From Sulfuricurvum sp. (GTDB taxonomy: Bacteria; Campylobacterota; Campylobacteria; Campylobacterales; Sulfurimonadaceae): a stretch of DNA of 61,923 nt. The position numbers and the translations under genes are program-made. The stretch lies in assembly GCA_020721585.1 (NCBI GenBank), contig DYMK01000004.1:96786-158708 (forward strand), read 5' to 3'. Below are positions 32,157 to 41,223 of the stretch, piece after piece (within the stretch, counting starts at the first letter, position 1; every line of letters begins with the position of its first letter). Under the pieces are notes generated by a model, which did no database searches, was not told where the DNA came from, and was given only the letters and a program-made list of their open reading frames with translations.

Positions 32157-33839
32157 GTGCGGCACACTCTACTGGTTTTGCTACTCTCTGTTCTCCTTTA
32201 TGGAACTCCTTTACGGTTGGTGGGGAATACCCATTTGGCTTCACGCGAATTGTACGATGTGCTTGGTTTACATCTCCCCTATACGTTGGAAGTGTGGCGT
32301 GATCATCCCACCATGGAAATGGCGTTGGTCTCCCAAAGCATCACGGCATTAGAGAGTTATTACCGTGCCAAAGGGTACTTCCAAGCCAAAGTGACCATGA
32401 CCTCTACGGACAAAGAAATCCTCTTTACCATCGCAGAGGGGGAGCCGATCATCGTTTCGGATATTACCATCAACAGCCCTTTGGATATTGAATTGGATAT
32501 TCTCCTCCATCCCAACGACCTTTTTACCCAAGAAAAATTTGCCACTTCCAAGACCAAAATCAAAAAACGGTTTCACGATGCGGGGTATTGCAACAGTACG
32601 TTTAACACCAAAGCGTGGGTTGATCTACAGGAGCATAAAGCCCATTTGGTCTTTGAAGCTACTCCTCACCAGCGGTGTACGTTTGGTACTATCTTAGTCC
32701 AATCAACCCCCAATTTGGAGGGAACCTTGGTCACCTCATTGTTACATATAAAAGAAGGAGAACCCTACTCCCCCACAATGATCCAAAAAAGCTATGAAGC
32801 CCTCTATGCCCAAGAGGCGGTGGGGAAAGTCTCTCTCAACGATACCCAACGGGAGGGGAGTGTCGTCCCCTTAATCGTGACCGTGGAAGAGGGGGAAAAA
32901 CCGATCCGTTTTACTCTAGGATTGGGGGTGAGCAGTGATCAAGGATTTGGGGGACAATTGGGGCTTAAACACCGCAATCTTTTGGGAAATTTTAGAACCC
33001 TTTCACTGGAGGGAAAATTCACCCAAATCAAGCAAAAAGCGTCCGGTCTTTTTTCTACGCCGCTGAACCACCACTTTTTGGGGTATGGGGAGGTGGGGTA
33101 TTCCGATGAGATTATGAGTGGGTATCGCTCCAAAAGTGTTTTTGAAAAAATTACCCTCAAGCATCTTGATACCCCGCAATCGGTATTGTTATCCCTGTTG
33201 TTTGATGAAGCGACGACGTATGATAGTACCAATACCGCGGTATTTCCCAATTCGCACCTCTTTATCCCCTCCCCCATGGCAGAGATCAATATCGATACCC
33301 GTGACCATATCTTAGAACCCACCCAAGGCAATTGGATCAATGTCAAAGGGCAAGGATCGCTTCGTTCGAGTATCTCAGATGCTACCTATTTTAAGACCCT
33401 TTTGATGGGGGCGCATCTCCAAAGTTGGGGTGAATATACCCTTGCCACCCGCGCTCAATGGGGGGTTTTACGGACGTATGACAATCAAGTCCCCAGTGCC
33501 TATCGTTTTTATGCGGGGGGGATGAATTCCAATCGTGCCTACCAATACCGTCAATTAGGACCCAAAGACATCAATGGCAATCCCATAGGCTTTAATTCCC
33601 TTGTCGAGGGGAGTGTTGAGTTTCGCTTTCCCCTTTCGGATGCGTTGCGGGGGGTACTTTTTACCGATTTAACCTACGGTTCGGATAATTATCTCCCCGA
33701 TTATACCCTCCCTTATTGGGGGGTAGGTGTGGGGATACGGTATCGCACCCCTGTGGGACCCATCGCTGTGGATTTGGGCGTTGATCCCAACGATCCACGT
33801 CAATACGTCCTTAATTTTCGGATTGGAGAGCTGTTTTGA
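32157..33839 (+). CDS. tamA: TamA-like outer-membrane protein (BamA/Omp85 superfamily)
   Basis: A 560-residue Omp85-family protein. A signal peptide (TLLVLLLSVLLYGTPL) is followed by POTRA-type domains to about residue 250 (for example YYRAKGYFQAKVTMTSTDK and GYCNSTFNTKAWVDLQEHKA). A 16-strand barrel follows, with the Omp85 motifs FYAGGMNSNRAYQYRQLGPK and VGVGIRYRTPVGPIAVDLG and a C-terminal Phe. With TamB it assembles or delivers certain outer-membrane proteins or lipids. Start is GTG at 32157 with AAGGAG upstream. It overlaps tamB by 4 bases, which supports TamA rather than BamA. Confidence 0.88.
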   Translation: MRHTLLVLLLSVLLYGTPLRLVGNTHLASRELYDVLGLHLPYTLEVWRDHPTMEMALVSQSITALESYYRAKGYFQAKVTMTSTDKEILFTIAEGEPIIVSDITINSPLDIELDILLHPNDLFTQEKFATSKTKIKKRFHDAGYCNSTFNTKAWVDLQEHKAHLVFEATPHQRCTFGTILVQSTPNLEGTLVTSLLHIKEGEPYSPTMIQKSYEALYAQEAVGKVSLNDTQREGSVVPLIVTVEEGEKPIRFTLGLGVSSDQGFGGQLGLKHRNLLGNFRTLSLEGKFTQIKQKASGLFSTPLNHHFLGYGEVGYSDEIMSGYRSKSVFEKITLKHLDTPQSVLLSLLFDEATTYDSTNTAVFPNSHLFIPSPMAEINIDTRDHILEPTQGNWINVKGQGSLRSSISDATYFKTLLMGAHLQSWGEYTLATRAQWGVLRTYDNQVPSAYRFYAGGMNSNRAYQYRQLGPKDINGNPIGFNSLVEGSVEFRFPLSDALRGVLFTDLTYGSDNYLPDYTLPYWGVGVGIRYRTPVGPIAVDLGVDPNDPRQYVLNFRIGELF

Positions 33840-36568
33840 AAACCCATCTCCTCCGTACGTTACGCCATCTGCTATTAACGTTTTATGGGGTGATGGTCGT
33901 GGCAGTCATTATCGTCTCTTTTGCCCTTTATATCGCCTTTCGTCCCGATGGATTGTACCTTTTTAATACCTACGTACTTAAACCCTTGGGGGTGAGTTAT
34001 ACCGCCTCGGAGGGTTCTTTGTCCCAAGGGGCAACATGGCATAATCTCCACCATGAGACCATCGATATACAAACCCTTACCCTTGATTACAACCTCACCG
34101 CAATCATTCAGGGGAAACACGTCATTGATGCCCTAAAAGTGGATGGGGTGCAGATCCATTTGGACGATTTTATCCATAGCACGCACCAACACAGTACTTT
34201 TCCTCTTCCTCGTTTCCTCATCAATGATCTTCAACTCACCCATCTTCAGCTACTAAGTTCGTATCCCATTGAGCTGGATATGGTGGGAAAAAATGGCTCT
34301 TTTGATGGGAAAAGCCTTTCGATGAAACAGCTTACGGTCACCTTGCGTTCCCGCTACGCTGGGGCAAAGTTGCACGCGACCATCACCCATAATCTCCTCA
34401 AAGCCCAAGGGGAGATTTCGCCCAACCTAAACGCCTTTGATCCCGCCGTTTCTGCGCTACTTCAACCCCACTATCCCCTTGAGGAACTGCGTATCTCTCC
34501 TACGTTGATTCACCTCAAAACCCACTATCGCTTAACCCATGATACCCATTCCCTGCAGATGGAACAAACCTTTGGTTACGGATTTAAAGGGGATGTGACC
34601 ACCCACTTTCGAGGGGAAATTCTCTCTCCCTCGTTAGGGTTCCCCTCTCGCTACTTCACAGGGGAGGGGAGGGGAAGTGGTCAAGGATTGAATCTTGATG
34701 TGACGTTGGATCGTACCCATTGTCACATTAGCACATCCGATTATGACCATTTTCAGTGGAATTTTTCGACCCAAAACCCCCATTTAGCGTTTATGCCTAC
34801 CCTCCCTGACGCGATTGGCACCACCCCTTTAATCGGGCATGGTCAGGGGGAGTATCTCCACAGTGACCATCATGCGACGGGAACATTTGCCTTTCATCAC
34901 ACCCATGCCCATAGCAATGGATCGTTCCAACTCCAAAACGACCGCTTTACCCTCCACGGGGAAGCGACACTCCCACCAGATGCAGCGATGTGGAAAAACT
35001 GGAGCCTCAAACCTCCTCCCCATCTTCGTGTGAACATGACCTCGACCCAAGACCAAACCCATGTCACTGTGGAGGGGGAAAAACTCGCTTTTTCGGGAGC
35101 CATTGAGGGCAATACTCTGCACGGATCGGGACACTATTTGGCGACGGGCTTTGAGATTAATGGGAGCGATCGGAGTGTTTCCCTTGCTACAACGACGTTG
35201 TCATTGCGTACAATAGCCACCCTTTTTCCCATGCTGGCCCTTCCCAATGAAGGTTCGTATGATGGCGAATTACACACCCTAAGCCACTGGAACTACGATA
35301 AGGATTTTCAGGGACATACCACCTTTACCCTCCCATGGTACGCCATTAACCTCGATCCCAAACGCGTGTACCGTGGTAAAAATACGACGTTTGATGTCCG
35401 TTACGATGCCCATCATCTCACCCTCAACCACTACGCAGTCGAAATAGCCGATCACCTCATTGTTTCGCAACGTCCTTCCCATCTTCATTGGGATGAATCA
35501 GGTATCCTCTCCCTTGAGGAACTGTGGCTTTTTGATACGTTAGCCGTGAAGGGGATGATTAATGCCCATACCTTAGAGACCAATCTCTCTTTGGTGGCGA
35601 ATGATTTTCACTACCATGGACCTGAGGGGGATGCCCACGCTAAAATTGATTTACAGTTTGTACGCGATGCCAATGAGACCCAAAAATTAGCGGGGAACAT
35701 CACCTTTTTGAGTGGGAACATCACCTATTTACCCCTTCAGAAAATCAAAGTGATGGATGATGATGTCATTATTGTCCAAGAGATCACTCCCCCCAGTACG
35801 TCATCGTTGTCGATGGATGTGAGTGTTGATGCCCAAAAACCACTCTCTTATCATACCCCTGAGGTGGACATTACCCTTTCCCCCAATTTTACGTTGTGGA
35901 AAGACCCCAATCGTGATGTTGAAGTGTTGGGGATGGTCACCTTCCCCAGTGGCACCATTACGGCCAATAAAAAAGGGTTTATTCTCCGTCCCAGTCATCT
36001 CTATTTTGGGGGAGAACTCCCCTTTAACCCTTATTTGGATCTACGCCTTGACCATGAGGTCGATTATAAAAAAATTCAGATGTATCTCACCAACCGTCTG
36101 GACTCACCGATCTTCATCTTCGGATCGGATCCCATCATGAGCCAAAATGAGATTATGAGCTATATCCTTTTTGGGAGCTCGTCGCTGGCTTCTACCGATA
36201 CCACTACCACACGCAATGTTACTGCCCGCGCCGATGCCACCAATTTTATGTTGGGGGCGGGATTAAAAGAGCTTATTGGGGGAGTGACCAAACTTAACAT
36301 CGATACCATGAATATTTTGACCACCAAAGAGGGGGGAATGGGCTTTGAAGTGGGGGCAAGATTGGCCAAAGATTTTCGGATTCTCTATAAAAATGATGCC
36401 ATTTCCAGTGTGTTAGTCCAATATCGGATTAATCAATGGCTTCGACTTGATGCCGATGTCCATACCCTTGGACAGGGGATTAATGCTATTTACATCAAAG
36501 ATTTTTACGATCTTTTACCGCATAATGAGATACATCCACTCAAAAAGGTAGACAAACCATTACAATGA
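33836..36568 (+). CDS. tamB: TamB-like inner-membrane/periplasmic translocation protein (DUF490)
   Basis: A 910-residue protein with one N-terminal membrane anchor (LLTFYGVMVVAVIIVSFALYI) and a long beta-rich periplasmic region of the AsmA/TamB bridge type. The DUF490 domain occupies the C-terminal 300 residues (PLSYHTPEVDITLSPNFTLW; LDLRLDHEVDYKKIQMYLTN; NEIMSYILFGSS; LRLDADVHTLGQGINAIYIKDF). TTG start inside the last codons of tamA. TamB probably forms a groove that carries lipids or substrates between membranes with TamA. A terminator hairpin overlaps the stop codon. Confidence 0.9.
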   Translation: MKTHLLRTLRHLLLTFYGVMVVAVIIVSFALYIAFRPDGLYLFNTYVLKPLGVSYTASEGSLSQGATWHNLHHETIDIQTLTLDYNLTAIIQGKHVIDALKVDGVQIHLDDFIHSTHQHSTFPLPRFLINDLQLTHLQLLSSYPIELDMVGKNGSFDGKSLSMKQLTVTLRSRYAGAKLHATITHNLLKAQGEISPNLNAFDPAVSALLQPHYPLEELRISPTLIHLKTHYRLTHDTHSLQMEQTFGYGFKGDVTTHFRGEILSPSLGFPSRYFTGEGRGSGQGLNLDVTLDRTHCHISTSDYDHFQWNFSTQNPHLAFMPTLPDAIGTTPLIGHGQGEYLHSDHHATGTFAFHHTHAHSNGSFQLQNDRFTLHGEATLPPDAAMWKNWSLKPPPHLRVNMTSTQDQTHVTVEGEKLAFSGAIEGNTLHGSGHYLATGFEINGSDRSVSLATTTLSLRTIATLFPMLALPNEGSYDGELHTLSHWNYDKDFQGHTTFTLPWYAINLDPKRVYRGKNTTFDVRYDAHHLTLNHYAVEIADHLIVSQRPSHLHWDESGILSLEELWLFDTLAVKGMINAHTLETNLSLVANDFHYHGPEGDAHAKIDLQFVRDANETQKLAGNITFLSGNITYLPLQKIKVMDDDVIIVQEITPPSTSSLSMDVSVDAQKPLSYHTPEVDITLSPNFTLWKDPNRDVEVLGMVTFPSGTITANKKGFILRPSHLYFGGELPFNPYLDLRLDHEVDYKKIQMYLTNRLDSPIFIFGSDPIMSQNEIMSYILFGSSSLASTDTTTTRNVTARADATNFMLGAGLKELIGGVTKLNIDTMNILTTKEGGMGFEVGARLAKDFRILYKNDAISSVLVQYRINQWLRLDADVHTLGQGINAIYIKDFYDLLPHNEIHPLKKVDKPLQ

Positions 36569-36588
36569 CCCTAAAAGAAGGGTCTTTT
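36567..36588 (+). terminator. Rho-independent terminator of tamA-tamB
   Basis: GACCCT-AAAAGA-AGGGTC followed by TTTTAT: a 6-base stem, 6-base loop and a short T-run, beginning on the tamB stop codon. Confidence 0.75.
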
Positions 36589-36745
36589 ATACATAAGGAG
36601 GAGGAAAAATCACCCTCGGAGGGGGAAAACCGAGGGGAAAGTGTACTTAAGGAGTGTCGAAAGAATGAAAAATCCCCTTTGACTGCTGCTACCAACTGGG
36701 ATAGTGGCATTATGAAATACATTAGTAAACCAACAGTAATAAAGC

Positions 36746-36751
36746 TATAAT
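36746..36751 (+). promoter_or_regulatory. -10 box directly before the RDD gene (possible leaderless mRNA)
   Basis: TATAAT separated by only six bases (TTCACC) from the ATG at 36758. Normal -10 to start spacing would put transcription initiation at or next to the A of the ATG. No Shine-Dalgarno is present. The rest of 36590-36745 shows only a purine-rich repeat-like stretch (CCTCGG/CCGAGG arms). Confidence 0.5.
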
Positions 36752-36757
36752 TTCACC

Positions 36758-37261
36758 ATGAAAACACAAAAAATTGCCCAGAATAGCCCCAAAGCTCCTA
36801 CCAAACGCCCTATTCGCTACGCCTCTTTTGGAGCAAGAGCATTAGCCTTTGCCACTGACTTGTTTATGATCGGATTGCCCGTTACTTTGATCATTATCGC
36901 CCTTTTTGGGTACGATCAGATGCACACTGCAGGGGGGATGGATGTCATTGTCCATAACCAAAAAGCCCTCTCCCACCCCCCAAGCCCCCTGGTCTCTCTC
37001 ACACAATTGGGGTTATTTATGGTCATTACCCTAGGTTTTTGGCGGTATACGGGGCAAACTCCGGGGAAAAAATTAGCCCATATTCGGGTTATTGATGTTT
37101 CCAATGGGAAAAATGCCCCCTATTGGAAATTGATCGTGAGATTTTTGGGCTATTTTCTCTCTTTGATTATCGTGATAGGATTTTTTAGTGGATTACTGCG
37201 CAAAGATAACCGAACCTTTCACGATTGGCTCAGTGGTACGGCTGTAATTCAAACGGCCTAA
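36758..37261 (+). CDS. RDD-family membrane protein
   Basis: A 167-residue inner-membrane protein with three to four hydrophobic helices. The RDD-type Arg/Asp residues appear in FGARALAFATDLFMIGLPV near residue 23-41, and GQTPGKKLAHIRVIDVSNG and RTFHDWLSGTAVIQ are the typical loop and end. RDD proteins have no agreed function; some are ion antiporters. The MFS gene starts one base after the stop, so they form an operon. Confidence 0.88.
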   Translation: MKTQKIAQNSPKAPTKRPIRYASFGARALAFATDLFMIGLPVTLIIIALFGYDQMHTAGGMDVIVHNQKALSHPPSPLVSLTQLGLFMVITLGFWRYTGQTPGKKLAHIRVIDVSNGKNAPYWKLIVRFLGYFLSLIIVIGFFSGLLRKDNRTFHDWLSGTAVIQTA

Positions 37262-37262
37262 A

Positions 37263-38369
37263 ATGCCCTCCTTAATCGCCCTTTTTTACGGATGTTATTT
37301 TGCCCTTATTGGGGTGTATGTCATTTTTGTCCCCAAAATTCTTGCCATGGAGGGGATGAATGGATTGGAGATAGGGTTTATCCTCTCTAGCGCACCCTTA
37401 GTACGCTTTGTTGTCCCGTTTTTGTTTGTACGGGGATTTCACCTGACCAAAAATACGTTTTATCTCTCGTTGTTTTTGATGGTACTGGGGGGAATAGGAT
37501 TTTATCCCGCATTGCACCATTTTTGGGGGTTAATGGGGGTAAATATTGTTTTTGGGATCGGTATTGCCCTTATTCTCCCTTATGTTGAGGTGATTGCCTT
37601 AGAGTGTATTGGACGGGAAAAATACGGGAAGATTCGACTTTTTGGCTCCATTGGCTTTATCGCCGTTGCGCTGCTGTTGGGAAAATGGCTCACAGAGGGA
37701 AAAATTGGGATCTATTATCTCATTGTTATGGCGTTGACCACTGCATTTTTTGGGATGCTGATTGGACGAAAACACCCTAAAACCCATTTTTCGCACACCA
37801 ACGACAATCCACTTGCCTTCACCCCCCTACATCACCCCTATTTGTGGATAGGGTTTTTGTTGATGCAGGTGAGCTTCGCTGCGTTTTACAATTTTTTCAC
37901 CCTCTACACCGCTGACCATGGATTGCCCTTGGATACCATTGTGTGGTTATGGAGTTTTGGGGTGATCGCAGAGATTATCATGTTTTATTTTCAAGGGGCG
38001 TTACTGCGGCGTAATCTTTATACTATTTTATGGGTAACGTCTCTACTTACCACGTTGAGATGGCTTTTGGTCGCTTTTTTCCCCGATTCGATCCCCCTTT
38101 TACTCCTTGCCCAAAGCCTCCATGCGTTTGGGTTTGCCCTCTTTTACACCGCTTCCATCAGTGTTCTCTTTGCTTTGTATCCTGCGCGCCATTTGGCACA
38201 ACAATTTTTCTTTGGAATCTCGTATGGATTGGGGGGATTTGTGGGGGCATTGGGAGCTGGCTTTATGTATCACGCATTTCCTCAGTATCTTTTTTGGGGG
38301 GCTAGTGTGGTGGCACTGGGGGCGACCTTGGCGTTTTATGCGCACACAAAGGTTACAAAACCCCTTTGA
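37263..38369 (+). CDS. MFS transporter, 3-phenylpropionate/HcaT-like group
   Basis: A 368-residue major-facilitator protein with about 11-12 helices. It resembles the MFS_1-like group (HcaT and nucleoside-type): GLEIGFILSSAPLVRFVVP near residue 35-53, KYGKIRLFGSIGFIAVALLLG near 115-135 with the G-x-x-R/K-L-W/F-G-S signature, and a mirrored second half (SLHAFGFALFYTASIS). The substrate is unknown. It starts one base after the RDD stop, with no obvious ribosome site of its own, so translation is probably coupled. Confidence 0.85.
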   Translation: MPSLIALFYGCYFALIGVYVIFVPKILAMEGMNGLEIGFILSSAPLVRFVVPFLFVRGFHLTKNTFYLSLFLMVLGGIGFYPALHHFWGLMGVNIVFGIGIALILPYVEVIALECIGREKYGKIRLFGSIGFIAVALLLGKWLTEGKIGIYYLIVMALTTAFFGMLIGRKHPKTHFSHTNDNPLAFTPLHHPYLWIGFLLMQVSFAAFYNFFTLYTADHGLPLDTIVWLWSFGVIAEIIMFYFQGALLRRNLYTILWVTSLLTTLRWLLVAFFPDSIPLLLLAQSLHAFGFALFYTASISVLFALYPARHLAQQFFFGISYGLGGFVGALGAGFMYHAFPQYLFWGASVVALGATLAFYAHTKVTKPL

Positions 38370-38432
38370 TAAAACAATGGCTTACTCTACGGTTTTACCC
38401 TTTATGGATTATAATTCGCAAAAGGAGTTTTT

Positions 38433-38930
38433 ATGCACACTAACCATCATCACTACGGATACTTATCTCACCTCAAACACCCTTTTTTAGGTGGGGTAAT
38501 TATCCTTTCATTATCGCTCTCTTCACTTTATGCAGGAGCTGGTTCAGCCAAATCAGCGACCCCTCCAGCCACAACAAAAACAGATGCCAATGGGATTAAT
38601 GCCAAAGCCAACAGTAGTGCTATTGGGGTAAACGGTGCTAATAATACGACCGTTATTAATAAAACCATTATTATTAACAATTATGGTCCTGCGAAAGGGG
38701 GAGGTCATACCGCAAAAGAGACCAAAAAAACACCTCCCAAAAAAACAATCACCACCGCTAAAACACCTGCAAAACCACTACCTAAAACTCCCGTAAAACC
38801 GCTCCCCAAAACACCCACTAAAGTTGCTGTAAAAGCGGTTACCCCTCAACCCGCCGTAAAAAATGATTGTTTAGCAAGCCATTCCAAGGATTACTGCAAT
38901 ACCACAGGAAAACTGCTCAATAAGCATTAA
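38433..38930 (+). CDS. Low-complexity exported protein
   Basis: A 165-residue protein with a His-rich start (HTNHHHYGYLSHLKH), a signal peptide (GGVIILSLSLSSLYAGA), a Thr/Ala/Asn region (NTTVINKTIIINNYG) and a Lys/Pro tail with the near-perfect tandem unit PLPKTPVK/PLPKTPTK. Two cysteines lie near the C-terminus (residues about 147 and 154). AAAAGGAG precedes the ATG. Not recognised; possibly envelope-associated or DNA/polyanion-binding because of its basic tail. Composition alone gives no function. Confidence 0.65.
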   Translation: MHTNHHHYGYLSHLKHPFLGGVIILSLSLSSLYAGAGSAKSATPPATTKTDANGINAKANSSAIGVNGANNTTVINKTIIINNYGPAKGGGHTAKETKKTPPKKTITTAKTPAKPLPKTPVKPLPKTPTKVAVKAVTPQPAVKNDCLASHSKDYCNTTGKLLNKH

Positions 38931-38945
38931 CTCCCCTGACAAACG

Positions 38946-39827
38946 TCAGGATACCTTATCCGGACGAATATGGACATCCATTTTTGGGAAAGGAAACGTG
39001 AGTCCCTCTCTATCAAACGTTACTTTTATCTGTTCAATCAACTCAAAGCGTATATCCCAATATTCTTGCGTTGGAACCCATGGTCGGACGTACACTTGAA
39101 CGGCATTATCCCCCAATCCCCCTACCACAACCGCATACGCAGGCTCAGCTAAAATACGGGGATGTTCTTCCAAGATTTGGCTAATCACCTCTTTTACCCT
39201 TTTTAAATCGTCTTTATAGTCAATATCAAAAACGAGATCGATACGACGTGATAGGTTTTCGGTATTGTTGATAATATTTCCTTGGATAAGGGTGCTATTG
39301 GGGATGATAATAGAGCGGTTATCAGGGGTTAGGAGGGTTGTGGAAAAAAGGCTAATCGCTTTAACGGTTCCCTCCACGTTTGAAACTTCGATAGTGTCAT
39401 TGATCTTAAAAGGGCGAAAAAAGATAATCAATACCGCAGCACCCACATTGCCCAAACTGTCTTTAAGTGCCAAACCAATCGCCAAACTTGCTGCCCCAAA
39501 GACGGCCACAAATAACGAAGTATTAATCCCCAAATTACTTGCTGCTATCATCAAGAGAGCAATAATAAGTGCCAAGTAGATGACATTAAGCAAAAAGGCG
39601 ATGAGGGTCTCATCCACATTGGCAGTCTCCATCCCTTTGCGGATGAGTTTTAAAAACTGCTGGACAAACCATTTACCAATAAAGAAGATGAGCAAAGCGC
39701 CCACGATCTTGAGACCATACACGACCGCAAAATGAACCACTTTATCGGCAAAATCCTGCACTTTATCACTGTAGTGCATCACACTTTTTTCAATGATAGG
39801 GGGAGGGGTCATTTGATTCATGTTCAT
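38946..39827 (-). CDS. mscS: MscS-family small-conductance mechanosensitive channel
   Basis: A 293-residue MscS. Three N-terminal helices end with the pore helix TM3 (FGAASLAIGLALKDSLGNVGAA, Gly/Ala-rich, about residues 120-141), followed by the FFRPFKINDTIEV beta domain and the C-terminal vestibule (YVRPWVPTQEYWDIRFELIEQIK). It releases solutes on hypo-osmotic shock. The 3' end is 15 bases from the convergent low-complexity gene; the start overlaps the nitroreductase stop by 4 bases. Confidence 0.95.
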   Translation of the reverse strand: MNMNQMTPPPIIEKSVMHYSDKVQDFADKVVHFAVVYGLKIVGALLIFFIGKWFVQQFLKLIRKGMETANVDETLIAFLLNVIYLALIIALLMIAASNLGINTSLFVAVFGAASLAIGLALKDSLGNVGAAVLIIFFRPFKINDTIEVSNVEGTVKAISLFSTTLLTPDNRSIIIPNSTLIQGNIINNTENLSRRIDLVFDIDYKDDLKRVKEVISQILEEHPRILAEPAYAVVVGGLGDNAVQVYVRPWVPTQEYWDIRFELIEQIKVTFDREGLTFPFPKMDVHIRPDKVS

Positions 39828-40444
39828 CGATATTCCACCATATCCTTAAGAGGAAGACGCATTTGGGGACTTTGGGGATTAACACGGTACCCAAAAGCGC
39901 ACATCACTGCCACACTGTGACCGTAGGGGAGATCCAAAATCGCTTCAACCCCCTCTTTATCGAATCCTTCGATGGGACAACTGTCAATTTTTAACGTTGC
40001 GGCAAAGGTCATTGCATTGCCAAGGGCGATATAACACTGTTTTGCCGTCCAATTTTCCAATAACACTTCATCTTCTTCGATGGAGGAGAGATACGTGGCA
40101 TAGACCCCCATGTACGCCTCAACGGCGTCATTGGGGAGACCGCGACGCGCAAACATTTTACGGACATAAGGGGAGTCGCTTCGTACCGCATCATTATCGG
40201 TCGTAAAGACCAACAACTCACTGGCTTCGACAATTTGGGCTTGGTTCCAACAGGATGATTTAAGGGCTTGACGGACTTTGGGATCCTCAATCACCAACAC
40301 CCGCCATGGTTCCATCCCAAACGACGAGGGAGAAGTGCGGATAACCTCCAAAAGAGCTTCAAATTCTTCTGTAGGAATGGTTTTGGTCGTATCAAAATGT
40401 TTGCACGCGTGACGAAATGCCATCGCCTCTAAGAAAGTAGACAT
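39824..40444 (-). CDS. Nitroreductase family protein (FMN-dependent)
   Basis: A 206-residue FMN oxidoreductase of the nitroreductase/NfsB group. Signatures: FRHACKHFDTTKTIPTEEF, SPSSFGMEPWRVLVIEDP (FMN contacts), NAMTFAATLKIDSCPIEGFD and LPYGHSVAVMCAFGYR. It reduces quinones or nitroaromatics with NAD(P)H. It overlaps the DUF309 gene by 16 bases, so it is in the same operon. Physiological substrate not predictable. Confidence 0.93.
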   Translation of the reverse strand: MSTFLEAMAFRHACKHFDTTKTIPTEEFEALLEVIRTSPSSFGMEPWRVLVIEDPKVRQALKSSCWNQAQIVEASELLVFTTDNDAVRSDSPYVRKMFARRGLPNDAVEAYMGVYATYLSSIEEDEVLLENWTAKQCYIALGNAMTFAATLKIDSCPIEGFDKEGVEAILDLPYGHSVAVMCAFGYRVNPQSPQMRLPLKDMVEYR

Positions 40445-40767
40445 ACGTTCCTCCGATGTTGAATAAGTTGTTCCATTTTAACGTAGATTTCATAATGGTC
40501 ACTTTCAATGGTCTCTAAAAGGGTATGGTATTTACGGTAGGTTTCCCACACGCGATGGGAAGGTTCTACGCGACCGCGCATGAGTAACTCACACGAGACG
40601 GCACCATTAATAAACCGTTTCCACAACCGTACTTCAGCATCATCTTCATGCCGTCTGGGAAACCAAATTGCCTCTAAATCTTCGTGCGCATCGTAATAAC
40701 GCCCCGCTTCCATCGACGTGCAAAACGCCTCGCACGCCTCTTTTATACTGATAGATTGGTGCGCCAA
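40429..40767 (-). CDS. DUF309 family protein
   Basis: A 112-residue helical protein with the DUF309 signature YYDAHEDLEAIWFPRRHED (H-E-x-x-E-x-x-W type motif near residue 24-42), possibly metal binding. Function unknown. The start codon appears to be TTG at 40767, overlapping the rhodanese-like gene by 25 bases. A shorter protein from an internal ATG would lose the conserved helix, so the TTG start is preferred. Confidence 0.8.
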   Translation of the reverse strand: MAHQSISIKEACEAFCTSMEAGRYYDAHEDLEAIWFPRRHEDDAEVRLWKRFINGAVSCELLMRGRVEPSHRVWETYRKYHTLLETIESDHYEIYVKMEQLIQHRRNVCLLS

Positions 40768-41051
40768 TAGCCACGTCCCCCGATTAAACTAATGCATACA
40801 TACCCCGGCAAACGCACCCGAAAGGCAGGTAATCGATTGAGAGTCCCTTTTCCGCTATCGCAATAGAAGACAAACACGCTCCCTTTAGGCAGTTCACGCA
40901 ACACAGGGGGATCGTACAGTACGGTCTCTGCCCCCTCTATGGGTTGTAAAATCGTATCGACAAGGACGACTTTTACCCCTTGCGCTTCGAGTATCCGCTT
41001 ATTGGTGAGGTATTCCCGTTGCGTCCATTCATTGACACTCAAATCTATCAT
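40743..41051 (-). CDS. Rhodanese-like protein
   Basis: A 102-residue protein with a rhodanese-like end: VFVFYCDSGKGTLNRLPAFRVR, where the Cys of the CDSGKGT loop would be the sulfur-carrying residue, then GYVCISLIGGRGYW (matching the GG-x-x-x-W end of rhodanese domains). The N-terminal half (KRILEAQGVKVVLVDTILQP) is shortened compared with canonical domains. The role may be sulfur transfer or may be degenerate. First gene of a three- or four-gene minus-strand operon. Confidence 0.65.
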   Translation of the reverse strand: MIDLSVNEWTQREYLTNKRILEAQGVKVVLVDTILQPIEGAETVLYDPPVLRELPKGSVFVFYCDSGKGTLNRLPAFRVRLPGYVCISLIGGRGYWRTNLSV

Positions 41052-41159
41052 TGGCTCTCCCTTTGGGCTTGAGTCTACGCATCTGGTGACGCGAAATGCG
41101 CTTTTTGCTATCCTGCGCTAAAAAGTCACTGTTTTACCCTCTTTTTGCTTAAAAAAGGT

Positions 41160-41165
41160 TATACT
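41160..41165 (+). promoter_or_regulatory. -10 box for the Sel1 genes
   Basis: TATACT, about 58 bases before the first Sel1 gene ATG. The region 41052-41223 is otherwise empty apart from a GCG-rich short hairpin near 41090. Confidence 0.4.
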
Positions 41166-41223
41166 TTTTAAATCAAAATTTTATCACCAAATCGCATATA
41201 CGCAAACATTTTAGGAGTTAACT

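Noticed and set aside
36565-36750. A 61-codon frame between tamB and the RDD gene
   Set aside because: It starts inside the tamB stop region, contains the terminator hairpin, and has no ribosome site; composition is repeat-like.
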